The notes: generated by a model from the letters alone, not told the origin. Shown: positions 34,196-44,299, counted from the first letter of the stretch. The stretch: DNA of 64,000 bases from Bradyrhizobium sp. CB1717 (GCF_029714325.1 NZ_CP121666.1:7533001-7597000); one strand, 5' to 3'. Made by a program: numbers and translations.

Positions 34196-35605
34196 GTGAC
34201 CGATAACCCGATGTACGTTCGCGAGTTGCAGTGGCTCGAACCTGTCACAGCGATGCGACATCTTGGGCATCGATCGCATCTCACGTTTCTCGATAGCGCA
34301 GCAAGGCACGAGCTGCTTGGGCGCTACTCATATCTAACGTGCGACCCGTTCGGCACCTACAGGGTCGCGAACGGCCAAGCCAGTTGGAACGGACTGACTC
34401 TCGAGGCCGATCCATGGAAGGTCCTCCGCATGCTACTCGCGAAGTACCCGCAAGAGGACTGTCCCGATCTCCCACCGTTCCAGGGAGGAGCGGCAGGCTA
34501 CTTTGCCTACGACATGAACAGAACATTGGAGCGATTGTCTGCGCCAGCAAATGCCGGTTTGGGTTTGCCCCAGTCCATCCTGCATTTCTACGACGTGGTC
34601 ATCAGCTTCGACCGCCGGGATAACAAATGCTGGATCGTCTCGACCGGGTGGCCAGAGCAGGATCGCGTGCGACGGAGCGAACGAGCGCGTCGTCGAGCCG
34701 ACGAGTTTGCAGCATTGCTTGCCGGTCCAAAGGCGCCACAGAAGGGTTGTCCCAGCAAAGCGGGCGCATGGCGCTCGAACTTCAGCCGCGAGGGCTACAT
34801 TGCGGCGGTACAACGCGTGATTGACTTAATCCTGGCGGGTGACGTGTTCCAGGCGAATATTGCGCAGCGTTTCAGTGCCCGCCTGTCGACCTCGTTTGAT
34901 CCGCTCGCCTTCTATTGCCAGCTACGATCATTGAATCCGGCGCCTTTTGCGGCCCTGCTGCGATGGGGAAAGCTGACCATCGCATCAAGCTCGCCGGAAC
35001 GATTTCTGAAGCTTGAGGGGCGACAAGTCGAGACACGACCGATCAAGGGCACGATCGCGCGTTCGCCTGATTCCAAGGAAGACCACCGCCGTGCGGCTGT
35101 TCTCCTTGCTTCCGAGAAGGATCATGCCGAGAACACGATGATTGTCGACCTTTTGCGTAACGATCTGTCACGCGTTTGCACTGCCCATTCGGTCCAGGTT
35201 CCGGCCCTGTGCAATCTCGAGTCCTATGCCTCGGTGCACCATCTCGTGTCGATCGTGACGGGGACACTTGCCGGAGACGAAGACGCCGTTAGCCTGCTCC
35301 GTGCTTGCTTTCCCGGTGGCTCCATTACGGGAGCGCCAAAGCTGCGGTCGATGGAAATTATTACAGAAATCGAGCGCATAGCGCGAGAGGTCTATTGCGG
35401 GGCGATCGGCTTCATCGGCTTCAATGGGCACATGGACACGAGTATTGCGATCCGCACTGTCACGATCGATGGCGACCTGGCTTTGTTTCATGCGGGCGGT
35501 GGTATAACGGCCCTGTCGGAGCCCGAGGCCGAATACGAGGAAACGCTCGCCAAGGCAGAGCGAATCTTTGATGCATTTGGTTGTGAACCAGCTGGTGCTT
35601 TTTGA
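34196..35605 (+). CDS. pabB: aminodeoxychorismate synthase component I
   Basis: 469 residues of the chorismate-binding family. The decisive motif is RPIKGTIARS: aminodeoxychorismate synthases have PIKGT where anthranilate synthases have PIAGT. Also seen: FQGGAAGYFAYDM, AGDVFQANIAQRF, SSSPERFLKLEG, DLLRNDLSRVC, FPGGSITGAPKLRSMEII and GAIGFIGFNG. PabB with PabA converts chorismate and glutamine to aminodeoxychorismate on the way to p-aminobenzoate and folate. The start is a GTG at 34196 or the ATG at 34211. Its stop overlaps the TTG start of pabA. Confidence 0.9.
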   Translation: MTDNPMYVRELQWLEPVTAMRHLGHRSHLTFLDSAARHELLGRYSYLTCDPFGTYRVANGQASWNGLTLEADPWKVLRMLLAKYPQEDCPDLPPFQGGAAGYFAYDMNRTLERLSAPANAGLGLPQSILHFYDVVISFDRRDNKCWIVSTGWPEQDRVRRSERARRRADEFAALLAGPKAPQKGCPSKAGAWRSNFSREGYIAAVQRVIDLILAGDVFQANIAQRFSARLSTSFDPLAFYCQLRSLNPAPFAALLRWGKLTIASSSPERFLKLEGRQVETRPIKGTIARSPDSKEDHRRAAVLLASEKDHAENTMIVDLLRNDLSRVCTAHSVQVPALCNLESYASVHHLVSIVTGTLAGDEDAVSLLRACFPGGSITGAPKLRSMEIITEIERIAREVYCGAIGFIGFNGHMDTSIAIRTVTIDGDLALFHAGGGITALSEPEAEYEETLAKAERIFDAFGCEPAGAF

Positions 35606-36198
35606 TTATCATCATCGATAATTACGATTCCTTCGTTTTCAACATTGCCCGCTATTTCCACAAGCTCGGTGAAGCAACGGAAGTGATCCGAAACGACGCT
35701 ATCAGCACCAGCGAGCTCGTTGGTCTCAAACCGCGCGCGGTGGTGATATCGCCCGGCCCCTGCACCCCAACTGAGGCAGGAATATCGACAGCAGTGGTCC
35801 GCGAACTTTCAGGACGCGTACCAATTCTCGGCATCTGCCTTGGACATCAGTGTATTGGGAGCGTTTTCGGAGGACGGGTGGCGCGCGCGCAACGGCCCAT
35901 GCACGGACGGCGCTCATCCGTTGCGCATGACGGCCGAGGGTTATTCAAGGGACTGCCAACCCCGCTTGACGTCGGACGCTACCATTCTCTCATCGTCGAG
36001 CTTGATCAGTCATGTGCGCAGAACCTCATAGTGACAGCGCGTTCGGAGGAAGGCGAGATCATGGCCCTCACTCACGGCTATTATCCCACGTATGGGGTCC
36101 AGTTCCATCCGGAGTCGATCCTTACCTCACAGGGGCACGTCCTGCTTATGAACTTCTTGCGACTGACAGAGCATTTCCGAAGCCACGCGGAGCAATGA
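35602..36198 (+). CDS. pabA: aminodeoxychorismate synthase glutamine amidotransferase (component II)
   Basis: 198 residues from a TTG at 35602 that overlaps the pabB stop. Class-I glutamine amidotransferase: IIIDNYDSFVFNIARYF at the N-terminus, oxyanion segment ISPGPCTP, nucleophile GICLGHQCIG near residue 79, and FHPESI with the catalytic His-Glu near residue 170. It supplies ammonia to PabB. Enzymes of this type can also serve TrpE; the PIKGT motif of its coupled partner favours the folate role. No pabC (lyase) is adjacent. Confidence 0.9.
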   Translation: MIIIIDNYDSFVFNIARYFHKLGEATEVIRNDAISTSELVGLKPRAVVISPGPCTPTEAGISTAVVRELSGRVPILGICLGHQCIGSVFGGRVARAQRPMHGRRSSVAHDGRGLFKGLPTPLDVGRYHSLIVELDQSCAQNLIVTARSEEGEIMALTHGYYPTYGVQFHPESILTSQGHVLLMNFLRLTEHFRSHAEQ

Positions 36199-36287
36199 GA
36201 GGCTCGGCTTGCCCATCAAGATGGTGGACCGTTGGTTTCCGACTTGGTTGGAAGGCGCAGCGGCATATGGCAGGCATTTTGTGGCAA

Positions 36288-36809
36288 TCAGCGCTGTTCC
36301 GTGCTCGGCTCCGCAGTTAGCGGCCCGCCTCCGACAGAAATCGGACCTTGCGGTTTCAAGGGCCGGACGTCTCTCTTGGCCGGCTTGGATGTGGTGCGCA
36401 CCGATGGCGAAGAAGCAGCAGGAGCAGGAGAAGCAACAAGCGCCGGATTCTGCAACTGCTCGATTCTTTGGGTCAGGGCTGCGATCTGATCCGAGATCCG
36501 CTTTACCTCGGCTTGCTGCGCACCGACGTTGCGATTGAGCTCGGCAATTTCATCGGCTGTCTTCTGCTGCCCCGATTGGATCCCTAAAAGGACGTCCCTA
36601 TCTTCAGGTGACAAGCCAAGCGTCGGAGGCACGACTTGATGCGCCGACGGCGCCTCAGCAAACGTTTCGATATTCGCCCAAAAATAGACTCCTCCGGCGC
36701 AAAGAACGAGCAATACGGCTAGAAGAGCAAAGATCCACCGACAGCCTTTCGACGGTCTCTGCAGGACCGGCGGCAACTCAGATGCTTGGGATTGATCCGT
36801 TACAGCCAC
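36288..36809 (-). CDS. membrane-anchored coiled-coil protein, function unknown
   Basis: 173 residues: short cytoplasmic N-terminus, one transmembrane segment (about 27-48, WIFALLAVLLVLCAGGVYFW), then a probable periplasmic heptad region (about 80-125, QKTADEIAELNRNV, AEVKRISDQIAALTQRIEQL) and a Pro/Ser/Lys-rich tail. Small anchored coiled-coil proteins of this style are frequent in Bradyrhizobium. It converges on pabA. No function assigned. Confidence 0.6.
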   Translation of the reverse strand: MAVTDQSQASELPPVLQRPSKGCRWIFALLAVLLVLCAGGVYFWANIETFAEAPSAHQVVPPTLGLSPEDRDVLLGIQSGQQKTADEIAELNRNVGAQQAEVKRISDQIAALTQRIEQLQNPALVASPAPAASSPSVRTTSKPAKRDVRPLKPQGPISVGGGPLTAEPSTEQR

Positions 36810-37599
36810 ACCCCGCTCTCATCATCTCGATCTGCTTTGGTTGTTTTCGTTGCCGCGATAGCAGAAGATGGTCAAGAGCTGCCGCGAGCCGCAAGCCCCG
36901 CTGCATCATTTTCAGCAATGTTGTCCCCAAAGCCGGGACTTGATCGCGTCAGGGTTTTTACGAGCAACGCAGGTAAATAATAAGGGCCGGTAGAGGGCAT
37001 TACCCGTGAAGCACATTCATGCCTGCTTGCTCTAGAGAGGGCCGCCTCACCGAAAGGCTGGGCACGTTGACTTTGGCGCAAAAATGCTGCGCAACCCATG
37101 CAAGAAGCGTGTGATGCGAGCCCAACCGTAAGACTAACTATATCGTTCGATGGAGGGGGACTTGCGTTGTTAGTGGGCAACTGCACGAAGCCCAGCCAGG
37201 AGATCAGGTCGGCCGTTCAGAACCACCGGCACTATGCGAAAACGAAGCGGTTCGAGGAAGGGGATCCCTACGGATGCCTGAGCAGATCATCTGCAACCGC
37301 CGGACCTCCGTTTGTGGAAAACCATACCAACGTCCCTGTCCGGCTGCGTACGTCTTTGCGTGAGGTCTTGTAGAGATCCTAGCGCGCCAAAGGTCGACCA
37401 CGGGATCTAAATGAACGCAAATGCGAGCAGGCTAGAGCAAAGCAGCGCAAGGCCAGCGGCGGTCAGGGCCAACAGGCTGCCGGACACCATGTCATGATTG
37501 CGCATGAACCGTCCCTCATGGCGCCCGGAAGCAGCACGAGCGGGCGGCTGCCTTCGTGGTGAATAGCCAATCACCAGATTACTACTCAAATTGGCTGCA
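36810..37599. other. about 790 bp with no confident gene
   Basis: Only short frames. A 32-residue hydrophobic peptide could be encoded at 37407-37505 (minus strand, MRNHDMVSGSLLALTAAG...), preceded by AGGGACGG, but this is too short to be sure. Confidence 0.3.
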
Positions 37600-37815
37600 C
37601 TATTCCTGCAGTCTGCAAGAGAAAATGCTTTTTTTAAGCGCAATCGTCCCGCTGTTCGGCGGCTGCCGGCGAGAACGAACGAGTATCAAAATTTGTGAGG
37701 TGTTTGCTGGCCAATAGGCCGTGAGATGCCCCGTAAGAGCCGCCCCTCCTCCAAGGCACAGGATGTGAGCCGTTTCATATTTGCGATATATCGTTTCGAG
37801 TAATCCTTGTTGCAT
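37600..37815 (-). CDS. small hypothetical protein
   Basis: 71 residues from an ATG at 37815 with AGGAG seven bases before it, a good ribosome site. N-terminus MQQGLLETIYRKYETAHILC followed by a Gly-rich hydrophobic stretch (LGGGAALTGHLTAYW). The C-terminal third is basic and may reflect a frame change. Possibly a decayed small membrane protein. Confidence 0.35.
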   Translation of the reverse strand: MQQGLLETIYRKYETAHILCLGGGAALTGHLTAYWPANTSQILILVRSRRQPPNSGTIALKKSIFSCRLQE

Positions 37816-38117
37816 GCGCGTTCTCCTAATCCTCCTCGCGGCTTTTACGATCATGTTGGCGGCACGTGACCGGCGCCAAAATGGCTTCGTGCCACGCCCG
37901 ACGGCATCCATGCCCCTGGTCGACGTGCCGTAACCCAGGCACCTGCCTCTGTCCGCAAACGACTCGCACTTCATTGGGCAACCACTCAGACCCATACTTG
38001 CGATCTGCACCGCTGCTGTAGGCAGCACATCTTCCGCCCTAGGGCGGGGACAGCCACGTCATTCTGTCATTGCGGAACTGGCGTAGCGGCACTTAAGTCC
38101 GGCAGCGCAGGCCCAAG

Positions 38118-38838
38118 CTCACGGAGCCGATCAGCACACTTCGCTGGCCACCATCTCAAACTGGGCGGACGACTATAAGTTCAACTTCGGACGAAAGGAC
38201 ACCTACCGCTGGCATTTCGTCGACATCGACATCGAGCGGCCGACATATGACGTCGCTCTTGATTGCAAGGATGAACACGACCAGGGAACTTGCATCCTCG
38301 AAGGTCTTCCGGCGGCGATTGCGATCCTCAAAGACAATTTGCGATCTGAGGAAGAAGGTTGCGCGCTCTGAAGCTCGTTGTCCATCTGGCTGGGGACCTG
38401 GAGCAGCGTTGCACGCAAGCGAACATAACGGCGATCAAGGCGGTTAACAAACTGCATGTCATCTTGCACGCGAAGCGATCCGACGGCACGTCATATACCC
38501 GCGCGCCGACATTCCACAGCATGTGTGAGGACGCTCTGGTCGATCTCGAGGCGTATTCGTGGGGGAGTTAAACTGATGCGCTGGATGCCGATCTGCTGCC
38601 GACAGTCGAAGCCCCGCCCTATGATGAAGCACGAGTTGCTGCTTGCGCGAACGATACGCACGCCCTGGGTATAAGAGCCTATCAGCTCCTGCCCGCAGGA
38701 ACGCTGGACCACAACGATTCGGGCCACGCCGTAGAGTTCAGCAACTATTATGCCGTACCCATCAAAGCGGACCTGGATCGCGAGCTGGTAAGGGAGTAGC
38801 GCGGCTTAAGGCTATTCCGGAGGATGCACTCGGCAGTT
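38118..38838 (+). pseudogene. S1/P1-type nuclease remnant
   Basis: Three frames together spell a bacterial S1/P1 nuclease. First: ISNWADDYKFNFGRKDTYRWHFVDIDI, then GTCILEGLPAAIAIL up to a stop near 38371. Second: KLVVHLAGDLEQ, corresponding to the zinc-binding VVHL.GDLHQP region, but with the second His lost. Last, near 38650-38838: THALGIRAYQLLPAGTLDH and EFSNYYAVPI, ending in ARLKAIPEDALG. At least two frameshifts and missing metal ligands make it inactive. The N-terminal signal and first zinc ligand are absent. Confidence 0.7.
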
Positions 38839-39584
38839 CCAGACGAACTGCCAAACTTAGGTCGGCCGCAAGACACCTCCCACTAATTCTCGACAATCAC
38901 GATTTAACAAGATCAGTGTTAGATGCTTTGTACGCTCGCATTCCGCACGATATCCCGAGGACGGTTCTGCGCGATGAGGTCGTGCGGCTTGAGGGCAATC
39001 CTTTTCGCATCGACGCGAGCGCCGCATTTCTCGCTCTCTCATGAAATTAATGGACCCAAGGTGATTGGGACCTCTTCTCTGGCGGCATTCAGAGCGGCGC
39101 GCGAACCGCGTACTAGTCAGCACCGATCTACGCCATCCTCGACTTGGCCGGCGGCGGCTAAGCCATCGTCTGGTCGCGCTGCCCCCATTGATGCTGCGCC
39201 TCGCGTCCTGCGTGGCTCCGCGGCTCGGCTACAGCGTCGCGCATCACGGACCTCTTCGGCCCGTCCTTCTGAGCATACTCAACTTTGCCCTCCCTCTTGA
39301 AGAAGTCATTAGTGCGAATGGAAATGGTGCTGTTCGTTGCTCCTAGTCGTTCGTGAACAAGGGTTTAAGCGATTGAGCGGGAGTCTGTTTTTCGGCCGAG
39401 TGGGCGTTTGAGATTGCAAGGATTTGGAGCTCAAGACCGCCAAACCTTGCGATTCGCTTGTGGCGGTTTGGACTCCGATCCGAGTCCGAGGGGTCTGCCC
39501 TCATCTCTTGCGCAGCAAGGCTGCTCGGAAGATGGTCTACATACTCAACCTCCTTCTTCGCGCCGTCATGGCGCACATACCACG
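38839..39584. other. decayed DNA between nuclease and transposase remnants
   Basis: About 750 bp. Frames at 38870-39044 and 39065-39346 have partly sensible amino-acid composition but match nothing I know. Probably remnants. Confidence 0.3.
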
Positions 39585-39988
39585 GTGCAGCCGAAGCCCA
39601 TCACCTTTCCGACCGATGCCGAGCTGCTGCATGCGGCCGTCAAAGGCCTCAATCGCCTGGCGAGAAGGCACGGGGTCAGGCTCCGGCAATCCTATGCCCG
39701 CGTGGACAAGGCCGCCGCGATGATGGCTTCCCGCTACGCTCACGCCAAACAGTTCAGGCGGCATCAGCAACAGTTGCGCATCCTGCGTAGCAGGCTCGGC
39801 CGGATCATTCGCGACATCCCCCGCAACATCGATGGCCAGCCGGCACTGGAGGAGGCCTTCGCCCTTCCGCTCGGCCGGGCCGCGCAGATTCGTTCGCAGC
39901 AGCGCCAGCGCGGCTGGAAGCTTTATTCCTTCCATGCTCCGGAGGTGGAGTGCATCGGCAAAGCCAAGGCCGCCGCGCCTTACGAGTT
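39585..39988 (+). pseudogene. IS5-type transposase, central fragment, left of an insertion
   Basis: Encodes ITFPTDAELLHAAVKGLNRLA, RLRQSYARVDKAAAMMA, KQFRRHQQQLRILRSRLGR, RQRGWKLYSFHAPEVECIGK and PYE-. The coding sequence is interrupted at 39988 by the IS1111-type element and resumes at 41379; joining the flanks restores codons for PYEFGMKASVVTNN. The N-terminal third of the transposase is not recognisable. Confidence 0.75.
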
Positions 39989-40051
39989 AATGGCATGGAC
40001 CACGCCCGCTCTCAGCGGCAAGGTAGAGCCCCAGCAAGAGGAGCGCAAACC

Positions 40052-41094
40052 ATGTCCCATACGAACATTGTCACGATCGGTATCGATCTAGGCAAGAACA
40101 CATTCCATGTGGTGGGGTTCGATGCCACGGGTACAATCATCCTACGCAAGAAGCGATCGAGAAATCAGCTTGAGCAGTCGCTGGCTAATGTTCCGCCCTG
40201 CCTGATCGGAATGGAAGCCTGTGCAGGAGCACACCACCTGGGTCGCAAGCTCGAGAAATTAGGCCATCAAGTACGGCTCTTGCCAGCACAGTATGTGAAG
40301 CCATACCTAAGGGCCACAAAAATGACTTCCGTGATGCCGAAGCCATCGCCGAGGCCGTTCAGCGCCCGACCATGCGCTTTGTCCCGTTGAAATCGGCCGA
40401 ACAACTGGATTTGCAGGCGCTGCACAGAGTTCGCAGTCGATTGGTGACGCAAAGAACCGCGGTCATCAATCAAATCCGAGGCTTTTTGCTTGAGCGAGGG
40501 CTGCCGGACCGGCAAGGAGCGGCAGCGCTCCGATTGGCACTTCCTCAGGTTCTCTCAGCGCCAAAGGATAACTTATCACCTCGAGTGATCCAGCTCATTC
40601 AAGACTTGGCCGAGGACTGGCGCTATCTCGACCGACGGGTCGCGTCAATGACGAAAGAAATCGACGAACTCGCTGATCGAGATCCACACTGTCGCCGCTT
40701 AATGAGTGCGCCCGGCGTCGGGCCGATCATCTCAAGCGCGATGGTCGCCGCCATCGGAACCGGCGATGCCTTCCATAAGGGCCGGGACTTTGCCGCATGG
40801 CTTGGTCTGGTACCGAAGCAAATCTCGACCGGTGATCGAACCATCCTCGGGCGCATATCGAGGCGCGGTAATCGGTACCTGCGGACGCTGTTCATTCAAG
40901 GTGCCAGAGCCGTACTTCTGCAGCGTCAGAGTTGGCCGCGGCATGGCTTCGGAGCCTGGTTGGAGGCAGCGTCCAAGCGGCTCCAGTCTAATGTCTTGGT
41001 TGTTGCCCTGGCCGCAAAACTCGCGCGCATGGCCTGGAGCATGCTCACAAAGGGCCGTGACTACGACGCCAGCCTCTTGGGCCGCAGCGCATGA
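40052..41094 (+). pseudogene. IS1111-type transposase, frameshifted
   Basis: Starts MSHTNIVTIGIDLGKNTFHVVGFDA after AAGAGGAG. The frame breaks near 40308, where PYL should continue KGHKNDFRDAEAIAEAVQRP; one base appears to be missing. The remainder is open to 41094 with LHRVRSRLVTQRTAVINQIR, APGVGPIISSAMVAAIG, KGRDFAAWLGLVPKQ, RGNRYLRTLFIQGARAVL and a normal C-terminus. A single restored base would give a full-length protein, so inactivation is recent or the frame is recovered by slippage. Confidence 0.85.
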
Positions 41095-41359
41095 GAAACA
41101 GGGCCGGAAAGGAAGATCCAAGGTCCGATCGGAAGGCACAATGACCCGCCGAGGTTTGCGAGACGGAAAGGACGAATGGAGAAACGGTTCCACCGACACT
41201 TCTGAAGCCTGGTTCGACTCCATGGCCCTTATTGAGGCCGACGAGTTATTGAGGACAGAAGTGGGCGGATATCCATGATGGCTCGGGGCCACAGCCCCAA
41301 AGTGAAGCCGGATAGATTGGCGCAGACCGCTACATCCCTTTGTCGATTCCTCTTGCAAC
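41095..41359 (+). ncRNA. candidate bridge-RNA region of the IS1111-type element
   Basis: 265 bp of non-coding DNA between the transposase stop and the right inverted repeat; the left non-coding end is only about 43 bp. In IS1111-type members the long 3' end is where the guide RNA is expected. Assigned by position only. Confidence 0.2.
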
Positions 41360-41378
41360 GCGGGCGTGGTCCATAGAT

Positions 41379-41815
41379 CGGCATGAAGGCCTCCGTCGTC
41401 ACCAACAATCGCCGCGCTCCGGGCGGCCTGTTCGTGCTGCACGCGAGCGCAATGCCCGACAATCCGTATGATGGGTCCCCCCCTGCGGGAGTCATCGAGC
41501 GCACCGAGACGCTTACCGGCTGTCCGATCGAGCGGGCCTATGTCGACAAGGGGTACCGCGGCCACGATGCCCAAAATCACCGTCGCGTCTTCATCTCCCG
41601 CCAGAAGCGCAGCGTCTTCGCTGTCATCAAGCGCGAGCTGCGCCGTCGCTCTGCCATCGAGCCCATCATCGGGCACATGAAGGCCGAAGGCGACTTCCGC
41701 CGCGGCTACCTCAAAGGCCGCGCCGGCGACGCCGCCAATGTCGTCCTCTCAGCCGTCGGCCACAACTTCCGACGCACCTCGCCTGGCTCAAGAACTCTTG
41801 GGCCTCTTCCTGGAG
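41379..41815 (+). pseudogene. IS5-type transposase, C-terminal fragment, right of the insertion
   Basis: Continues the gene broken at 39988: MKASVVTNNRRAPGGLFVLH, then GCPIERAYVDKGYRGHDA, RRVFISRQKR and RRRSAIEPIIGHMKAEG (the catalytic Glu region), ending GNAA-like DAANVVLSAVGHNFRR. A frameshift near 41775 separates the last segment (LAQELLGLFLELL). Confidence 0.75.
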
Positions 41816-41993
41816 TTGCTAATAGCGAACGCTTGCCACTCCAATACAGCTCAATCCGGCTTCTTAACTCAGGAGTTGGAGCCTGTGGAGCCCAAGGTGC
41901 GGTTCATTCGGCCACTGCATCCGGATGCGAAGAAGACCGATGCCGTACCACAAGCGGCACTCTATCGTGTCGTTTAACTAGTCTCGTATCGAG

Positions 41994-44249
41994 TCACCTG
42001 CGCGCCCCGCGCTCCGCTCCGGCAAACGGATGCCCTGGATAGCCGCTAAAAGCGGAACCTAACAGGGACTTGCAGAACGCAGGCGTGAGCTTGCCGCGAT
42101 GGATCACGACGTTTTCGTGACCCGTTGCAGCTCGAGCGTTCTGCCAGAGGCGGTTGTAGCCGCGCTGTTCGTTGGATTTCACGTGGCAAGCGGCGAATTC
42201 GGCGTCATCCAATGTCGTTAACTGCCACGCATAAACCGGCCGCTTCGTATGGATGTGCACCCACATCGGATTCACCGTACCATTGCGCAGTGGCGTAGGC
42301 TGCAGCTTGATCTCGAACAGCGTTCCTGGCTCGCCCTTCAACGCGCGCGGTGACTCCAAGGGAGCCAACTCCTCGGCCGCCTGCAACCGTTCGAGGTACT
42401 TCTGCGAGGGAAACGCATAAGTCTTCATGCAATCGATCTCGATCGAAGCCTTTCGCGCCTTCCAAGCATGTGCCTGCCCCTGAACCTCCGACAACATCGC
42501 CTTGAGGCGGACTATTTTGTCGTGCACTTCGGGCAGTTGCATAGGCGTGAGTAGGCCGCGTCGGCGAGGTTCGTCCAGCGCGGCTACACAGGCCTCAATC
42601 TCCGCAGATTGGCTCTGCAGCCGCTCAACCACGATATCCACGACGTGGTCGGCATCTTCGGGCTTCATGTGGCGCGCTTGCGAAATGGCTCTTTGCTCGC
42701 TGCGCAGATCGAATTGCAAGAGTTCGTCCAATCGCGCGAGCAGGCGCGTCAGTGTCTCCTTCGATGGCGGAGCCTGCCATATTGCCAAGTGTTCCCTCGC
42801 CGACGATGACATCCTCGTATGCGCCTCTTCCGCGCTCGCGAGTTTCTTCGTGCCCAGATCCGAGAGCACAATAACCTTGGTGGTTCGAGCCGTGTCGGCT
42901 TCGGGCCTAGCGAGCTGCGGCTCGGGCTGCCCGGCGGCCGAACTCCCCGCACCTCCGGCCTGCCTCCGCTTGCCCTTCCCTTTCCTGCGCGTTGGACTGC
43001 CTTCGGCCACCGGGTCCTTGCCGGCAGCGTCGGCCGGCAACGCAAGGGCAGCCTCCGTTGGCGCGGCAATGATGGCTGGTGTCTTCGGCTGCACTGCTAG
43101 GAGGCGCATGACCTCATGGGCAGTGACCCACGCTCCTTCGACGATCTGATCCAACAGATCCAACGGAAGCTCGGGACTTGCTCCCTTATGCCTTAGCTCG
43201 GCAACCATGTTGGGCAACGCCGACGCAAATTCCGATAGCCGCTCCATGACCCCTTCCAGAACGGCGCAGTGCTCTGCGTCGAGGGCTTGTCCTTTGCTGT
43301 GCAGAACAGCGTCGCCCGTTGAGAGGAATGCCGGAACAACATCGCCCATGAAGGTTCCGAGTAGACGTGCCCGACCGTTCTCACCCAAGAGGATTTGCCT
43401 GACAGCCGGGTCGAGCCTGCTCGCATGCGACTCAATCATGACCCGCGCGAGAAGGACCTGCGATTGCAGATGCACGCACCTCGTATTCAGTGCCCAGCCG
43501 GTATGCAGCCGTAGTGTCGCCTGTTCGGTCTGTTGCATTTCGGCCGTTGCACTTGGCAAGCTGGCAGTGGCTGCGCAGACGGACTGCATCCGTTCAGAGC
43601 GCAATGCCTTCTTTTCCCACCACTCCGTGCAGGCCAAATAGTGTTTCGCCACACTGGAAGCCGCTCGGATCAGCTGGTCGGGCGGAGCATTGGATTGGCG
43701 CATCCGCTCGAGTATCTTTCCCGCATGCTCCCTACTCTTCTCCAAGGCGTAGATAGTCGGTTCGGCCAGCGCGTTGCATTCGTTCCCCGCACCCAGAGTC
43801 CGGTCACGAATTCGGCGAGCCTGATTTTCGGACAGAATGCTGCGCGCCACATCTGGAGACAGGCTCGCGTAGTAGTCCAGAACTGCTGCGCCTGCTTTGA
43901 CAACCTGATCGATCAGCTCTTGCGCCTCAGACGAGCTCTGAGCGCCCATGGCAGCACTGTGGCAAGCATCAAGTTCCTCAAGTAGGCCGTCCATATTTTG
44001 TTTCGCTGCATTGATCCCCTCACCGCTTGAGGAAATGGGGACAGTCACACCCGAACCTGAGGGCACGCTCGCGAGCGTCGCCATTCTATCTTCAGGCGCT
44101 AAGCACATTCGCTCCAAGAAGGAGTTGAAAACTCGGTGGCCTTCCGCAGGGACAGAATTTGGTTCCGAATGCGCACTGCTCGATCCCGACGTGCTGTCGG
44201 CTCCTGCAGCCCCAACGTGCGGTTCGCCAGGTCGGCCAATGCCCGTCAT
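41994..44249 (-). CDS. probable type III secreted effector
   Basis: 751 residues. I do not recognise a catalytic domain. The first 40 residues are rich in Gly, Ser, Ala and Pro with few hydrophobics (VGAAGADSTSGSSSAHSEP), as in type III secretion signals. The middle is mostly helical, with a Lys/Gly-rich basic patch (TRRKGKGKRRQAGG, near residue 415) that could be a nuclear-localisation-like signal. The C-terminal 120 residues are more globular (HIHTKRPVYAWQLTTLDDAE, then NRLWQNARAATGHENVVIHRGK). AGGAGG precedes the ATG, and a tts-box-like sequence lies 50 bp upstream. Surrounded by IS remnants, as rhizobial effector genes often are. Confidence 0.65.
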   Translation of the reverse strand: MTGIGRPGEPHVGAAGADSTSGSSSAHSEPNSVPAEGHRVFNSFLERMCLAPEDRMATLASVPSGSGVTVPISSSGEGINAAKQNMDGLLEELDACHSAAMGAQSSSEAQELIDQVVKAGAAVLDYYASLSPDVARSILSENQARRIRDRTLGAGNECNALAEPTIYALEKSREHAGKILERMRQSNAPPDQLIRAASSVAKHYLACTEWWEKKALRSERMQSVCAATASLPSATAEMQQTEQATLRLHTGWALNTRCVHLQSQVLLARVMIESHASRLDPAVRQILLGENGRARLLGTFMGDVVPAFLSTGDAVLHSKGQALDAEHCAVLEGVMERLSEFASALPNMVAELRHKGASPELPLDLLDQIVEGAWVTAHEVMRLLAVQPKTPAIIAAPTEAALALPADAAGKDPVAEGSPTRRKGKGKRRQAGGAGSSAAGQPEPQLARPEADTARTTKVIVLSDLGTKKLASAEEAHTRMSSSAREHLAIWQAPPSKETLTRLLARLDELLQFDLRSEQRAISQARHMKPEDADHVVDIVVERLQSQSAEIEACVAALDEPRRRGLLTPMQLPEVHDKIVRLKAMLSEVQGQAHAWKARKASIEIDCMKTYAFPSQKYLERLQAAEELAPLESPRALKGEPGTLFEIKLQPTPLRNGTVNPMWVHIHTKRPVYAWQLTTLDDAEFAACHVKSNEQRGYNRLWQNARAATGHENVVIHRGKLTPAFCKSLLGSAFSGYPGHPFAGAERGARR

Positions 44250-44299
44250 GTTCTATCCTCCTACGGTCAACAATGCGCAGCGTCCCTGGATAGGCCGCC

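Larger units (their letters stand above)
39989..41378 (+). mobile_element. IS1111-type (IS110-family) insertion sequence
   Basis: Perfect 15-bp subterminal inverted repeats, ATGGACCACGCCCGC at 39995-40009 and its complement at 41360-41374, lie 6 and 4 bp inside the element's ends. The ends are fixed by the restored reading frame of the interrupted IS5-type gene: 1390 bp and no target duplication. Subterminal repeats of this kind are the hallmark of the IS1111 group. The transposase is frameshifted. Confidence 0.85.

Noticed and set aside
34196..36198. Anthranilate synthase (trpE/trpG) for the chorismate-enzyme pair
   Set aside because: The component I motif is PIKGT rather than PIAGT, which favours aminodeoxychorismate synthase.
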